In this document: positions 43,243 to 53,086 of the stretch, piece by piece
Layout: the number at the start of each line of letters is the position of its first letter
How positions within the stretch are numbered: position 1 is the first letter of the stretch
Source: Sphingomonadales bacterium
GTDB lineage: Bacteria > Pseudomonadota > Alphaproteobacteria > Sphingomonadales > Sphingomonadaceae
Direction: 5' to 3'
Assembly (NCBI GenBank): GCA_016704425.1
Contig: JADJAC010000011.1
Coordinates: 1,231,042-1,295,041 of the forward strand
Length of the DNA stretch: 64,000 nt
Made by a program: the position numbers and the translations under genes
Notes under the pieces: model-generated
The model's database searches: none
Told to the model about the DNA's origin: nothing
The model's input: the letters and a program-made list of their open reading frames with translations, nothing else

Positions 43243-44195
43243 TTGGAAAATTCAGACAAGAACCTCGGCTATTGCGGGCTGCTACAGGCCTCATGTTCAG
43301 GCGCGAGAAGCCCATCAGCCAATTCAACTGCTCGCGGTCGCTGCCTGCGAAGTGATTCGTTGTTAGGAACCGTTGCATGTCTGGCTCCAGCGTCGATCCC
43401 GAGACACTTCCCAGCCAGGGTCAGGTCTCATAAGTTGATTCAGAGGGCGCAGGAAGATGCCCGACAGACCAAGCTCATCCACGAGGCACGGGAAGAGTGG
43501 CAGGGTGTACGGCAACCGCATCTGCATGATGTTCTGCTTGATCAGGGTGAGCAGAGCTGTCCCAACCGTGTGGCTCGCCTTGCATGGCAAGCCGGGATCA
43601 AAGCTCAAGTTGGCTATAAGCGGCGTCCAGACAGCTATTGTGGCACGCCATCAGTTGTGATCGACAATACGTTGGATCGCCAGTTTGCAGTGTCAGCGTC
43701 CGACGCAGCATGGGTAACAGACACCACCTTCATCAGAACGCATGAGGGCTTCGCTTACCTCTCAGTGGTGATCGATCTCTATTCACGGCGGTGGTTGGTT
43801 GGCAGATACAAAGTCGGCAGACCGCTGATCTGGTCTGCCAGGCACTGCTGATAGCGGTGTGGCGCAGAAAGCCGAAGAACGTAGTTCTGATCCACTCCAT
43901 CAGGGCTCACAGTTTATCTCCCGCGAATGAACCTGGCTCCTCCATGCCCACAATCTCAAGCACTCAATGGGCAGGCGCGGGAACTGCCATGATAATGCGT
44001 TCGCTGAGAGCTTCCTTAACCTGCTCAAACGCGAACGGATCCGAAGGCGGACATAAAAAACCCGCGCAGAAGCTCGGCAGGATGAGTTCGACTACATCGA
44101 AATTCTATAACCCCGTGCGAAAGCACGCCACAAACCCCATGTTGTCACCTGTGAACTTCGAACGACAGCAAAAAACAAACAATGAAGGCGTCTAG
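43243..44195 (+). pseudogene. Degenerate IS3-family orfB
   Basis: Remnant DDE transposase in two frames. The first (to 43851) has VLLDQGEQSCPNRVARLAWQ, AGIKAQVGYKRRPDSYCGTP, VWVTD-like AAWVTDTTFIRTHEGFAYLS and VVIDLYSRRWLVG. The second (43791-44195) carries QSRQTADLVCQALL and SPVNFERQQK at the end. At least two frameshifts and small losses in the region of the later Asp and Glu residues make it inactive. It is duplicated with the surrounding 4.4 kb at 50809-51752. Confidence 0.8.
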
Positions 44196-44317
44196 ATCAC
44201 TAGGCGCTATTCACTTCAATGTCTTCAATCTCAATGTTCCCCGTCAGCGCCTATGACGTGACCCCCTGATTTTCCTCCAAGCTTGATTAGAGTCCGACCC
44301 ATTGGAAGGACGGACAG

Positions 44318-44584
44318 ATGAAGCGAACGAGGTTTACGGAAGAACAGATCATTGGCGTGCTGAAGGAAGCAGATGCGGGTGCGAAGACCGCCGATCTCGC
44401 CCGGCGGCACGGGGTATCTGAAGCGACGATCTACAACTGGAAGTCGAAGTACGGCGGGCTGGAGGTGTCCGAGGCCCGACGGTTGAGAGAGCTCGAGAGC
44501 GAGAACGCCAAGCTCAAGCGGCTGCTGGCCGACACGATGCTGGACAACGTTGCGCTCAAGGATCTTCTAGCAAAAAAGTTCTGA
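44318..44584 (+). CDS. IS3-family transposase orfA
   Basis: 88 residues: helix-turn-helix of the Transposase_8 type (MKRTRFTEEQIIGVLKEADA, ARRHGVSEATIYNWKSKYGG), followed by a leucine-zipper-like helix (RRLRELESENAKLKRLLADT) for oligomerisation. It binds the inverted repeats and, when fused by frameshifting with orfB, makes the active transposase. The stop is 11 bases before the orfB start in the -1 frame. Confidence 0.93.
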   Translation: MKRTRFTEEQIIGVLKEADAGAKTADLARRHGVSEATIYNWKSKYGGLEVSEARRLRELESENAKLKRLLADTMLDNVALKDLLAKKF

Positions 44585-44595
44585 CGCCCGCCGCC

Positions 44596-45489
44596 ATGCG
44601 GGAAGCTGTGGCTCATCTCCAGGCCTGCCACGGGATGAGCGAGCGGCGGGCGTGCCGTGTCATCGATGCCGATCGCAAGAGCGTGCGTTACCGTTCCACG
44701 CGGGACGATGACGGCTCGCTTCGCGAGAAGCTGCGCGAGTTGGCCAACCAGCGTCGCCGGTTCGGCTATCGTCGGCTGCACATCCTGCTGCGCCGGGAGG
44801 GCGTGATGATCAACCGCAAGAAGACCCAGCGGCTCTATCGTGAGGAAGGTCTCGCTGTCAGGCGGCGGCGCAGCCGCAGAAGGGCTGTGGGCACGAGGGC
44901 ACCTGCTCCGGTGCTGGCGCTGCCGAACCAGCGCTGGAGCCTCGACTTCGTGCACGACCAGATGGCCTCCGGCCGCCGGTTCCGTGTGCTCAATGTGGTC
45001 GATGATGTGACCCGGGAGTGCCTGGCAGCGGTGCCTGATACATCGATCTCGGGGCGCCGTGTCGTGCGCGAGTTGACCGAGCTGATAGCCCGGCGTGGCA
45101 AGCCCGGCATGATCGTCAGCGACAATGGCACCGAGCTCACCAGCAATGCCGTGCTGGCATGGTGCGGCGAGATCGGTGTGGAGTGGCATTACATCGCGCC
45201 GGGAAGACCGATGCAGAACGGCTATGTCGAGAGCTTCAACGGCCGCATGCGCGACGAGCTGCTCAACGAGACGCTGTTCCTCAGCCTGGCGCATGCCCGC
45301 GTCGAGATCGCGGCCTGGGTGGATGACTACAATCGGGAGAGACCACACTCATCGCTTGGCTACGAGACCCCGGCGGCGTTCGCCGCTGGACTGGATAAGC
45401 AATGGCCTGCTTCGCTACGCCCTGCGGGCTCCCCTACGCAGGCCATTGCTTCAACCGCGCTCATGCGCAACAAAGCGGCCCGGCTCTAA
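44596..45489 (+). CDS. IS3-family transposase orfB
   Basis: 297 residues with a complete DDE integrase core: WSLDFVHDQMASGRRFRVLN (first Asp), MIVSDNGTELTSNAVLAW (second Asp), and NGYVESFNGRMRDELLNETL (Glu), then an RPHSSLGYETPAAFA tail of IS3-family enzymes. The N-terminal HTH_21 region has RRRFGYRRLHILLRREGVMI. The frame is intact here, whereas the copy at 52162-53053 is frameshifted, so this may be the source of activity for both. Confidence 0.93.
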   Translation: MREAVAHLQACHGMSERRACRVIDADRKSVRYRSTRDDDGSLREKLRELANQRRRFGYRRLHILLRREGVMINRKKTQRLYREEGLAVRRRRSRRRAVGTRAPAPVLALPNQRWSLDFVHDQMASGRRFRVLNVVDDVTRECLAAVPDTSISGRRVVRELTELIARRGKPGMIVSDNGTELTSNAVLAWCGEIGVEWHYIAPGRPMQNGYVESFNGRMRDELLNETLFLSLAHARVEIAAWVDDYNRERPHSSLGYETPAAFAAGLDKQWPASLRPAGSPTQAIASTALMRNKAARL

Positions 45490-45524
45490 TCCCAGCTGGT
45501 GGAAAGCTGGGGGTCACGTCACCT

Positions 45525-46643
45525 ATGGCCCAGTTCATCGATCCGAAGTCAGGTGAAGTCTTGTCATTGCCGCTCCAATCGGAGACAAGTGGTCTCAACT
45601 TTGGTGACGCGAAAATGACCCACATCTCATACAAAAAAGAATTTTCAGATATTCGACAAGTTACATCGTTGAGACTCCTTGTTTATTTCGCGCGCGAACA
45701 CGACATTCCAGCCCTCGAAATCCTGAAAGGAACGGAATTAGATCTGGATGATATTGAAGACCCATATTGCGAAATTCAGGTCTGGCAAGAACTCCGAGCA
45801 ATTCAAAACTTGCTGGAGATAGACGATGATCCTGCCAACGGCGTGATTTTGGGAATGCGCCAACACCTGACCTGTTATGGAACACTAGGTTTCGCCATGA
45901 TGGCTAGCCGCACGCTGGAACAAGCGCTAACGATTGGCGCCAAATTCTACAAGATATCTTTGTGGATCAACGAAGTTTCCGTTGTCCGAGATCCTGACAC
46001 CATCAAATTCGTGATTCTTGGGCACAAGCTGCCACCATTCAGTCAACACTTTCTAGCTACAAGAGGCATGGCTGCCCTGGTTACCTGGGTCCAAGAGTTA
46101 ACCAATTCCGAAGTATATCCATGCCAAACTTCATTCAAGAACGATAGACCGGACAATATGGATGAGGTTGGAAAGGCGTTTGGAACAGAAACGCTATTTG
46201 GGCAGAAAAACTATTCAATTTCATTCAATCGCAGCTTGTTTCGTATGCAATTGAAATTCGATGACCGTTGGTCACGCATGAGATTAGAGGACAAGCTGAG
46301 CAACACCCTTGAAAGGCGCCACTCAAGTACAAAAAACAGAGTCAAGGAAATGCTTCTGCAGATGTCAAATGAAAAGCTGTCCACTGAGCCAGAAATTTGT
46401 CGAGCTTTAGGGTGCTCAATGAGTACTCTGAGGCGTCGTTTGCATACAGAAGAAACAAATTTTCGACAAATCCAGTCCGAAGTTATTTTTGAACGTGCTT
46501 GCCAGCTCTTATTATCATCAACCATGACATTAGAGCAGATCGCTTACACGCTTGGATACTCTGAAGCAGGTAGTTTTTGTCGAGCTTTTAAACGGGTCGG
46601 TGGAATGGCACCCGGTCGTTGGCGCAAAGCGAATACATCCTAG
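45525..46643 (+). CDS. AraC-family transcriptional regulator
   Basis: 372 residues from ATG 45525, or 342 from ATG 45615. The N-terminal ~220 residues match the ArcC/arabinose-binding-like sensor of OruR/ArgR-type AraC regulators (TCYGTLGFAMMASRTLEQAL). The C-terminal two HTH motifs are STEPEICRALGCSMSTLRRR and MTLEQIAYTLGYSEAGSFCR followed by AFKRVGGMAPGRWR. The divergent acyl-CoA ligase operon or the upstream oxidase genes are likely targets. The IS next door abuts the start codon, so its native promoter is probably lost or replaced. Confidence 0.88.
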   Translation: MAQFIDPKSGEVLSLPLQSETSGLNFGDAKMTHISYKKEFSDIRQVTSLRLLVYFAREHDIPALEILKGTELDLDDIEDPYCEIQVWQELRAIQNLLEIDDDPANGVILGMRQHLTCYGTLGFAMMASRTLEQALTIGAKFYKISLWINEVSVVRDPDTIKFVILGHKLPPFSQHFLATRGMAALVTWVQELTNSEVYPCQTSFKNDRPDNMDEVGKAFGTETLFGQKNYSISFNRSLFRMQLKFDDRWSRMRLEDKLSNTLERRHSSTKNRVKEMLLQMSNEKLSTEPEICRALGCSMSTLRRRLHTEETNFRQIQSEVIFERACQLLLSSTMTLEQIAYTLGYSEAGSFCRAFKRVGGMAPGRWRKANTS

Positions 46644-46695
46644 CGATTCCACTGCTCAAGCTACAACCTACTCGGCAGGGCGCTTCGACCTCGAC

Positions 46696-46742
46696 TTTTG
46701 GTTCTCATGTTCGTTCCTTCGTCACTACGACGAGAACCAAAA
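46696..46742. repeat. 11-bp inverted repeat between convergent genes
   Basis: ttttggttctc (46696-46706) and gagaaccaaaa (46732-46742) with a 25-base spacer between the AraC gene and the opposing lactate-dehydrogenase-like fragment. Possibly a bidirectional terminator. Confidence 0.45.
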
Positions 46743-46754
46743 CCCTCCTAAACT

Positions 46755-46949
46755 TCAACCGCTAATCTGTCTCATGAACGCTGACGGGGAACAGTCGCAG
46801 CTCTCATAAGCCTCTCTGTTGCGCCATCGCGTGATTTCATACTCGGCCGCGCCGTCAAAATAATCGAACACTGGAAATGGAATTCGACGCTGGGCGAGAC
46901 GATGAAAATCAGTCACATTGTGACAGCCTGGAATATTCATCTGCGTCAC
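46755..46949 (-). pseudogene. FMN-dependent alpha-hydroxy-acid dehydrogenase, N-terminal fragment
   Basis: Only the first ~60 residues remain: NVTDFHRLAQRRIPFPVFDY, FDGAAEYEITRWRNREAY, the start typical of lactate/mandelate dehydrogenases and lactate oxidases. The normal protein is ~370 residues. The frame stops at 46755 and no continuation was found before the AraC gene. Its ATG overlaps the stop of the acyl-CoA ligase (ATGA), so it was the next gene of that operon before truncation. Confidence 0.75.
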
Positions 46950-48616
46950 TCCAAATCTAGGAGTTTTTGATGATCTTTTTGGATCGTCTTCTTATCAATC
47001 TTACCGGACGCGATACGAACCAATGGCTCGGTTGTGACCCGGATGTGCTTTGGGATTTTGAAACCGGCAATCTTGAGCTTCAGATTTGATCTTATGGCGT
47101 CGACGTCTACTTCCCGATCAACATATATTGTCGCCGCAACATCCTCGCCCAGCCTTTGGTCGGCTACGCCGTAAACGCTGACCTCAATAATTGCCGGATC
47201 GTTTAACATTGCCGATTCCACCTCGGCGCAACCGATATTTTCACCACCCCGAATGATGATCTGTTTCAACCGATCTACGATGTAGAGATATCCATCTTCG
47301 TCGAGATAAGCGATATCTCCCGTCCTGAACCAACCACCTTCCAGAAAATCGCCGCTCGAATCTGGTCGGTCCCAATATTTGTGAATCACCGAGGTTCCTC
47401 GAACAAGCAATTCTCCGCGCTCTCCGGCCTTTACAAAGTTATCGTCGCTGTCAACAATTCCGGAGCTCAAGAACCGCGCTCACCCTGCCCGAACTGGATG
47501 GTCGCATTAGATATTCTTCGCCACCGATCGACGTGCCGATCGAGTTGGTTTCAGTCATCCCCATCCGGTGTACGGCTTTGCATTCTTGAATGTCTCGTCA
47601 ATGCCCTTCACTTGAGATTCAGCGCGCGCCGATCCGCCGCCACCCACGGCGAGCAAGCTGCTCACATCTTTATCCTGCTTTTGCGCCGCCAGCATAAGGT
47701 CTCCCGTCATTGCGGGCGTTCCAACAAAGCTGACAATTTTTTCTGCCTCAACCAACTCGACAGCGACATTCGGGTCCCATTTGTACATCGCAACAGTCTT
47801 CCGCTTTCTGCGGAAACTGGTCAGCAATACAGCAAGAAGTCCGTTGACGTGAAAAAGCGGCATGCCAAGCAAGGCTGCGTCCGGATAATGCGGCTTCGAT
47901 TGCCCTTTGGGCGCGCCACCGTGGATTGTTGCCAAAACTGCCAGATCAAGCTCCCAGGACAAGAGCGCCGCAATGATGTTGCGGTGCGTCGAGACGGACC
48001 CTTTGGGGTGGCCAGTCGATCCCGATGTAAACAAGATGACCGCATCATCATCGGGTTCGATTTGGATATCGGGAAGCTCGCCGTGCTGACGCAGAAGCTG
48101 ATCGATGGGTGTGGCACGGTCACATGGCTCTGAACGGACCGAAATAAGAGTCAGAAAATCAAGACCACTTTGGAGTTTGACTCTGTCAAGCCGTTCCTGG
48201 TCGACTATGGCCACCTTTGCCCCGATATGCCTAATGCCATACTCAAGCTCGTCCGATTCCCACCATGCATTGAGCCCCGCGACGATCCCTCCGATAGAAG
48301 TTATCGCCGCAAATGCGAGCGCCCATTCAGGGTAGTTGCGAAGGCCAATTGCGACCCGGTCGCCAGGTTTGACTCCATAGTCATCGATCAGGCGTCTGCC
48401 CAGATTTGACGCACGCTGATAGAATTCCTCAAACGTGTAGCGCTCATCATTATAGACAAAAAATGTCTTCTCGCAGCGCGCTTCGCTAATCAGCTGTCTG
48501 AGCGAGGTGGGTGCGTTTACGAACCACTTTACCTCGTTTCCATTCACACAGACATTTTGCAGTTCATACTTTCTTCCGGGTGCCGTAAGTTTTGCAATAG
48601 CTCTTGCCCTATCCAC
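46946..48616 (-). pseudogene. AMP-forming acyl-CoA ligase, two frameshifts
   Basis: ANL-superfamily ligase (activates a carboxylic acid to acyl-AMP, then acyl-CoA), about 555 residues from GTG 48616. Motifs: P-loop-like ILFTSGSTGHPKGSVSTHRN, YDGVTE-equivalent GWGMTETNSIG (in the shifted segment), WFRTGDIAYLDEDGYLYIVD, and IASGKIDKK with the catalytic Lys region. A missing base at TGG-GG(A)TG near 47560 and an extra A near 47463 bracket a ~30-residue stretch read in another frame, so the net frame is restored. Either a sequencing artefact or early decay. The carboxylate substrate is not predictable. A diverged relative lies at 53087-54360. Confidence 0.85.
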
Positions 48617-48669
48617 GATCCCAACCTTTCTAATCCTTCGCTGCAACTTTTGCTCAAATCGGCACAAGA

Positions 48670-49017
48670 CTAGTGTGCCTGCCCGAGCATCGGCCCCATG
48701 CTACTCACCTGGAAGAAAAGCCATTGCAGGGCTTCCAGCCTTTTCACTTCAGACTTGGGAAGAAGCTTTCCGGTCTTTTCAGCCAGGTAGAGCAATATGG
48801 CGCCAGATTCGAATATCGCAACCGGCTCGCCATTTGGACCATCGTGATCGATGATGGCGGGAACCTTGTTGTTTGGACTGATCTTAAGAAATGCCGGATC
48901 GAACTGTTCACCGGCCAGAATATTGATTGGCGTAACTTTGCCAAGCAATCCCAATTCCGCCAAAGCAATCGTCGCCTTGTATCCGTTGGGAGTAGGCCAG
49001 AAAAACAGTTCGATCAT
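48670..49017 (-). pseudogene. Glutathione S-transferase, truncated duplicate
   Basis: Identical to the first 115 residues of the GST at 40756-41451 (through SSMGPMLGQAH), then cut off at the left junction of the repeat (48673) and terminated at once by a TAG. It retains the thioredoxin fold but lost the helical domain and is presumably non-functional. Confidence 0.92.
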
Positions 49018-49036
49018 AGCGTGCGACCTGCTCCCC

Positions 49037-50680
49037 TTATCCGACGATCTTGAGATGATTCGAACGGTCGAGAAGCATTCCCGGGTTCATAATCCAATCT
49101 GGATCAACAGCATTCTTTGCGCCAGCCAACATATCCCGGAAAAGCGGGTCCACTTCCTTGTCGTACCACGGACGGAAGCTGCGTCCGACCGCATGGTGGT
49201 GCGTGATTGTCGCGCCAAGCTCCGATATCGCATCAGAAGCCACGTCGGAAAGCGCCTGGTAATGTTCAAGGCTCGTCTCGTGCGTGGAAGGCGCAACGAC
49301 GGAATAATAGGGCGCCGGCCCATCGGGATAGAGGAAGGAGAATCTGCGGCAAACAATGCCACCGCCGGTCAGCGCTTTTTGCGCCTCGCTGACCCGGCGA
49401 ATAATTTCCGTGTCCACGGCTTCGAATTTGTCCCAGGTATAGGCCGTTTCAAAGGTAAAGCTGACCACGCCCATCGCAGCGCGCGTATGCATCAATCGCG
49501 GCAGGTAACGGAATTGCTCGCGCCAATTCCCCTGCGCGCCGCTGCGGCTTGACTTCAAGGCATCGCCGCCCGATCCGGTCTTGGTCACGACTTCACCGCC
49601 GTGGTCCTGGCAAATTTCAACGCCGCGCTCCAGCCAGACATCCACGGGATGATCCGCAGATTCAAAGCCAAGCAGCAGCACAGATTTTGTGCCATCACCA
49701 GCGCCATAAAACTGGGCATCTTGCGCGTCCAGATAACGACAATTCGCAGGAAACAGGCCTGCCTGTGTGATCTGCCGAATGGCTGCGGCACCTTGATAGA
49801 ACGTGTCAAAGGTGATGGTCGCATTCGCCCGGAAGACCACTCGCCCCTGAAGCTTCATCCATGCCTGTGTGATAATCCCGAGCGAGCCTTCAGAACCGAT
49901 AAAGAGGCGGTCGGGATCCGGGCCGGCACCTGATCCCGGCAATCTGCGATTTTCTATCGTTCCGCGCGGCGTTACGACCCTGAGGCTCTGCACCATATCG
50001 TCAATATGGGTAAGGTGGGTAGCATAGTGGCCCGAAGAACGCGTCGCAATCCAGCCGCCAAGCGATGAAAACTCCCAGGATTGCGGAATATGTCTCAATG
50101 TGAGGCCGTGCGGCTTTAGCTGATCTTCAAGCGAAGGCCCAAGCGTACCTGCCTGGATAAGTGCGCAGCGGGAGACCGGGTCAACCTCCAGCACCTGGTT
50201 CATGTTCCCCAAATCGATAATTACCGAACCGTCGCAATCCTCCGGGGCAGTAAAGCCGTCCGTGACACTTGATCCGCCGCCATATGGAATTGCCGCATAG
50301 CCATTATCACCGCACCAATCCAAAACTGCGGCAACCTCGGCCTCGTTGCGAGGATAGGCAATCACATCAGGCGGATTGGTAAAATCTCGCCGAAAAATGC
50401 GCGTCAGGTCCTTGAAGCTCTTGCCGTAGGAATGAGAAACGCGATCCCATTTGTCTGAATTACAAAAAGACGACAAGGAAGCAGGGATGGAGATCCGCGA
50501 TTCCCTCAACTCGATTTCCTCGAGCGTTGGATCAGACAAGACCACCGGCTCATCAATGCCCAGGCGTTTGCCAACGCGAACGGCCATTTCCTTGACCTCA
50601 GCCTGGGAAATGACCTCGTCTTCGTATCCCCAGCTATGCCATTTGCGCCTCTTACCATAGTAGCCAGCTTGCTCAGTCAT
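49037..50680 (-). CDS. FAD-binding oxidase (alkyldihydroxyacetonephosphate synthase-like), intact copy
   Basis: 547-residue member of the VAO/PCMH flavoprotein fold. The FAD-binding domain: FTNPPDVIAYPRNEAEVAAV, CGDNGYAAIPYGGGSSVTDG, QAGTLGPSLEDQLKPHGLTL, SSLGGWIATRSSGHYATHLT and FIGSEGSLGIITQAWMKLQG. C-terminal substrate domain with THHHAVGRSFRPWYDKEVDP, the His-rich segment typical of alkyl-DHAP synthases and related bacterial oxidases. Bacterial members near acyl-CoA ligases usually act on hydroxylated or ether substrates, not plasmalogens. ATG 50680. It likely forms an operon with the GST gene in the ancestral copy. Confidence 0.9.
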   Translation of the reverse strand: MTEQAGYYGKRRKWHSWGYEDEVISQAEVKEMAVRVGKRLGIDEPVVLSDPTLEEIELRESRISIPASLSSFCNSDKWDRVSHSYGKSFKDLTRIFRRDFTNPPDVIAYPRNEAEVAAVLDWCGDNGYAAIPYGGGSSVTDGFTAPEDCDGSVIIDLGNMNQVLEVDPVSRCALIQAGTLGPSLEDQLKPHGLTLRHIPQSWEFSSLGGWIATRSSGHYATHLTHIDDMVQSLRVVTPRGTIENRRLPGSGAGPDPDRLFIGSEGSLGIITQAWMKLQGRVVFRANATITFDTFYQGAAAIRQITQAGLFPANCRYLDAQDAQFYGAGDGTKSVLLLGFESADHPVDVWLERGVEICQDHGGEVVTKTGSGGDALKSSRSGAQGNWREQFRYLPRLMHTRAAMGVVSFTFETAYTWDKFEAVDTEIIRRVSEAQKALTGGGIVCRRFSFLYPDGPAPYYSVVAPSTHETSLEHYQALSDVASDAISELGATITHHHAVGRSFRPWYDKEVDPLFRDMLAGAKNAVDPDWIMNPGMLLDRSNHLKIVG

Positions 50681-50808
50681 GATTCAATGCCCTCAGAAAT
50701 CAGTTTGAGCACCAGAAGTTAACGGGTCGACGAACCTATTCTATTGCCATTGAAGTCAGTTTTTGACAGATTCATTCAACTTCGTGCGCGGCCGGGATCT
50801 CCCTTGGA

Positions 50809-51752
50809 TTGGAAAATTCAGACAAGAACCTCGGCTATTGCGGGCTGCTACAGGCCTCATGTTCAGGCGCGAGAAGCCCATCAGCCAATTCAACTGCTCG
50901 CGGTCGCTGCCTGCGAAGTGATTCGTTGTTAGGAACCGTTGCATGTCTGGCTCCAGCGTCGATCCCGAGACACTTCCCAGCCAGGGTCAGGTCTCATAAG
51001 TTGATTCAGAGGGCGCAGGAAGATGCCCGACAGACCAAGCTCATCCACGAGGCACGGGAAGAGTGGCAGGGTGTACGGCAACCGCATCTGCATGATGTTC
51101 TGCTTGATCAGGGTGAGCAGAGCTGTCCCAACCGTGTGGCTCGCCTTGCATGGCAAGCCGGGATCAAAGCTCAAGTTGGCTATAAGCGGCGTCCAGACAG
51201 CTATTGTGGCACGCCATCAGTTGTGATCGACAATACGTTGGATCGCCAGTTTGCAGTGTCAGCGTCCGACGCAGCATGGGTAACAGACACCACCTTCATC
51301 AGAACGCATGAGGGCTTCGCTTACCTCTCAGTGGTGATCGATCTCTATTCACGGCGGTGGTTGGTTGGCAGATACAAAGTCGGCAGACCGCTGATCTGGT
51401 CTGCCAGGCACTGCTGATAGCGGTGTGGCGCAGAAAGCCGAAGAACGTAGTTCTGATCCACTCCATCAGGGCTCACAGTTTATCTCCCGCGAATGAACCT
51501 GGCTCCTCCATGCCCACAATCTCAAGCACTCAATGGGCAGGCGCGGGAACTGCCATGATAATGCGTTCGCTGAGAGCTTCCTTAACCTGCTCAAACGCGA
51601 ACGGATCCGAAGGCGGACATAAAAAACCCGCGCAGAAGCTCGGCAGGATGAGTTCGACTACATCGAAATTCTATAACCCCGTGCGAAAGCACGCCACAAA
51701 CCCCATGTTGTCACCTGTGAACTTCGAACGACAGCAAAAAAACAAACAATGA
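50809..51752 (+). pseudogene. Degenerate IS3-family orfB, duplicate
   Basis: Second copy of the remnant described at 43243-44195, differing only in homopolymer lengths at its edges. Same frameshifts and same residual motifs (AAWVTDTTFIRTHEGFAYLS), so it was already dead before the 4.4 kb segment was duplicated. Confidence 0.8.
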
Positions 51753-51883
51753 AGGCGTCTAGATCACTAGGCGCTATTCACTTCAATGTCTTCAATCTCA
51801 ATGTTCCCCGTCAGCGCCTATGACGTGACCCCTGATTTTCCTCCAAGCTTGATTAGAGTCCGACCCATTGGAAGGACGGACAG

Positions 51884-52150
51884 ATGAAGCGAACGAGGTT
51901 TACGGAAGAACAGATCATTGGCGTGCTGAAGGAAGCAGATGCGGGTGCGAAGACCGCCGATCTCGCCCGGCGGCACGGGGTATCTGAAGCGACGATCTAC
52001 AACTGGAAGTCGAAGTACGGCGGGCTGGAGGTGTCCGAGGCCCGACGGTTGAGAGAGCTCGAGAGCGAGAACGCCAAGCTCAAGCGGCTGCTGGCCGACA
52101 CGATGCTGGACAACGTTGCGCTCAAGGATCTTCTAGCAAAAAAGTTCTGA
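51884..52150 (+). CDS. IS3-family transposase orfA, copy 2
   Basis: Identical in protein sequence to the copy at 44318-44584 (88 residues; helix-turn-helix plus leucine-zipper helix). Intact frame. Confidence 0.92.
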   Translation: MKRTRFTEEQIIGVLKEADAGAKTADLARRHGVSEATIYNWKSKYGGLEVSEARRLRELESENAKLKRLLADTMLDNVALKDLLAKKF

Positions 52151-52161
52151 CGCCCGCCGCC

Positions 52162-53053
52162 ATGCGGGAAGCTGTGGCTCATCTCCAGGCCTGCCACGGG
52201 ATGAGCGAGCGGCGGGCGTGCCGTGTCATCGATGCCGATCGCAAGAGCGTGCGTTACCGTTCCACGCGGGACGATGACGGCTCGCTTCGCGAGAAGCTGC
52301 GCGAGTTGGCCAACCAGCGTCGCCGGTTCGGCTATCGTCGGCTGCACATCCTGCTGCGCCGGGAGGGCGTGATGATCAACCGCAAGAAGACCCAGCGGCT
52401 CTATCGTGAGGAAGGTCTCGCTGTCAGGCGGCGGCGCGCGCAGAAGGGCTGTGGGCACGAGGGCACCTGCTCCGGTGCTGGCGCTGCCGAACCAGCGCTG
52501 GAGCCTCGACTTCGTGCACGACCAGATGGCCTCCGGCCGCCGGTTCCGTGTGCTCAATGTGGTCGATGATGTGACCCGGGAGTGCCTGGCAGCGGTGCCT
52601 GATACATCGATCTCGGGGCGCCGTGTCGTGCGCGAGTTGACCGAGCTGATAGCCCGGCGTGGCAAGCCCGGCATGATCGTCAGCGACAATGGCACCGAGC
52701 TCACCAGCAATGCCGTGCTGGCATGGTGCGGCGAGATCGGTGTGGAGTGGCATTACATCGCGCCGGGAAGACCGATGCAGAACGGCTATGTCGAGAGCTT
52801 CAACGGCCGCATGCGCGACGAGCTGCTCAACGAGACGCTGTTCCTCAGCCTGGCGCATGCCCGCGTCGAGATCGCGGCCTGGGTGGATGACTACAATCGG
52901 GAGAGACCACACTCATCGCTTGGCTACGAGACCCCGGCGGCGTTCGCCGCTGGACTGGATAAGCAATGGCCTGCTTCGCTACGCCCTGCGGGCGCCCCTA
53001 CGCAGGCCATTGCTTCAACCGCGCTCATGCGCAACAAAGCGGCCCGGCTCTAA
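52162..53053 (+). pseudogene. IS3-family transposase orfB, copy 2, frameshifted
   Basis: Matches the intact orfB at 44596-45489 except for a local change around 52436 (ggcgcgcgcagaag versus ggcgcagccgcagaag), which removes two bases. The N-terminal frame stops near 52569 after VRRRRAQKGCGHEG, and the DDE core continues in the next frame from about 52430 to 53053. A GTG/ATG restart could still express the catalytic core but not the full protein. Confidence 0.88.
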
Positions 53054-53086
53054 TCCCAGCTGGTGGAAAGCTGGGGGTCACGTCAC

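Larger units (their letters stand above)
44254..45521 (+). mobile_element. IS3-family insertion sequence (IS407-like), copy 1, complete
   Basis: 1268 bp with terminal inverted repeats beginning TGACGTGACCCCC (left 44254, right ending 45521) and a 4-base target duplication CCTA on both sides (44250-44253 and 45522-45525). Contains orfA and orfB, both intact. This is a clean insertion next to the AraC gene, whose ATG overlaps the right target duplicate. Confidence 0.9.
41107..45522. repeat. 4.4 kb direct repeat, copy 1
   Basis: Nearly identical to 48673-53086 in the same orientation (offset ~7.56 kb). Contains the GST 5' end, the FAD-oxidase gene, IS3 debris and a complete IS3-family element. 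Differences are few: single-base changes and indels, mostly in homopolymers (for example A4/A5 at 42900, T6/T5 at ~43187, C5/C4 at ~44263). Confidence 0.92.
51821..53085 (+). mobile_element. IS3-family insertion sequence (IS407-like), copy 2
   Basis: Same element as 44254-45521, with CCTA on its left but CACC on its right, i.e. no matching target duplication. It joins directly to an acyl-CoA ligase fragment at 53087. orfA is intact and orfB carries a frameshift. Confidence 0.88.
48673..53086. repeat. 4.4 kb direct repeat, copy 2
   Basis: Near-identical to 41107-45522. The left junction is inside the GST gene next to the 5' region of the acyl-CoA ligase. The right junction is exactly at the end of the IS3-family element, beyond which the flanks differ (CACC here, CCTA in copy 1), pointing to recombination at the IS. 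Confidence 0.92.
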
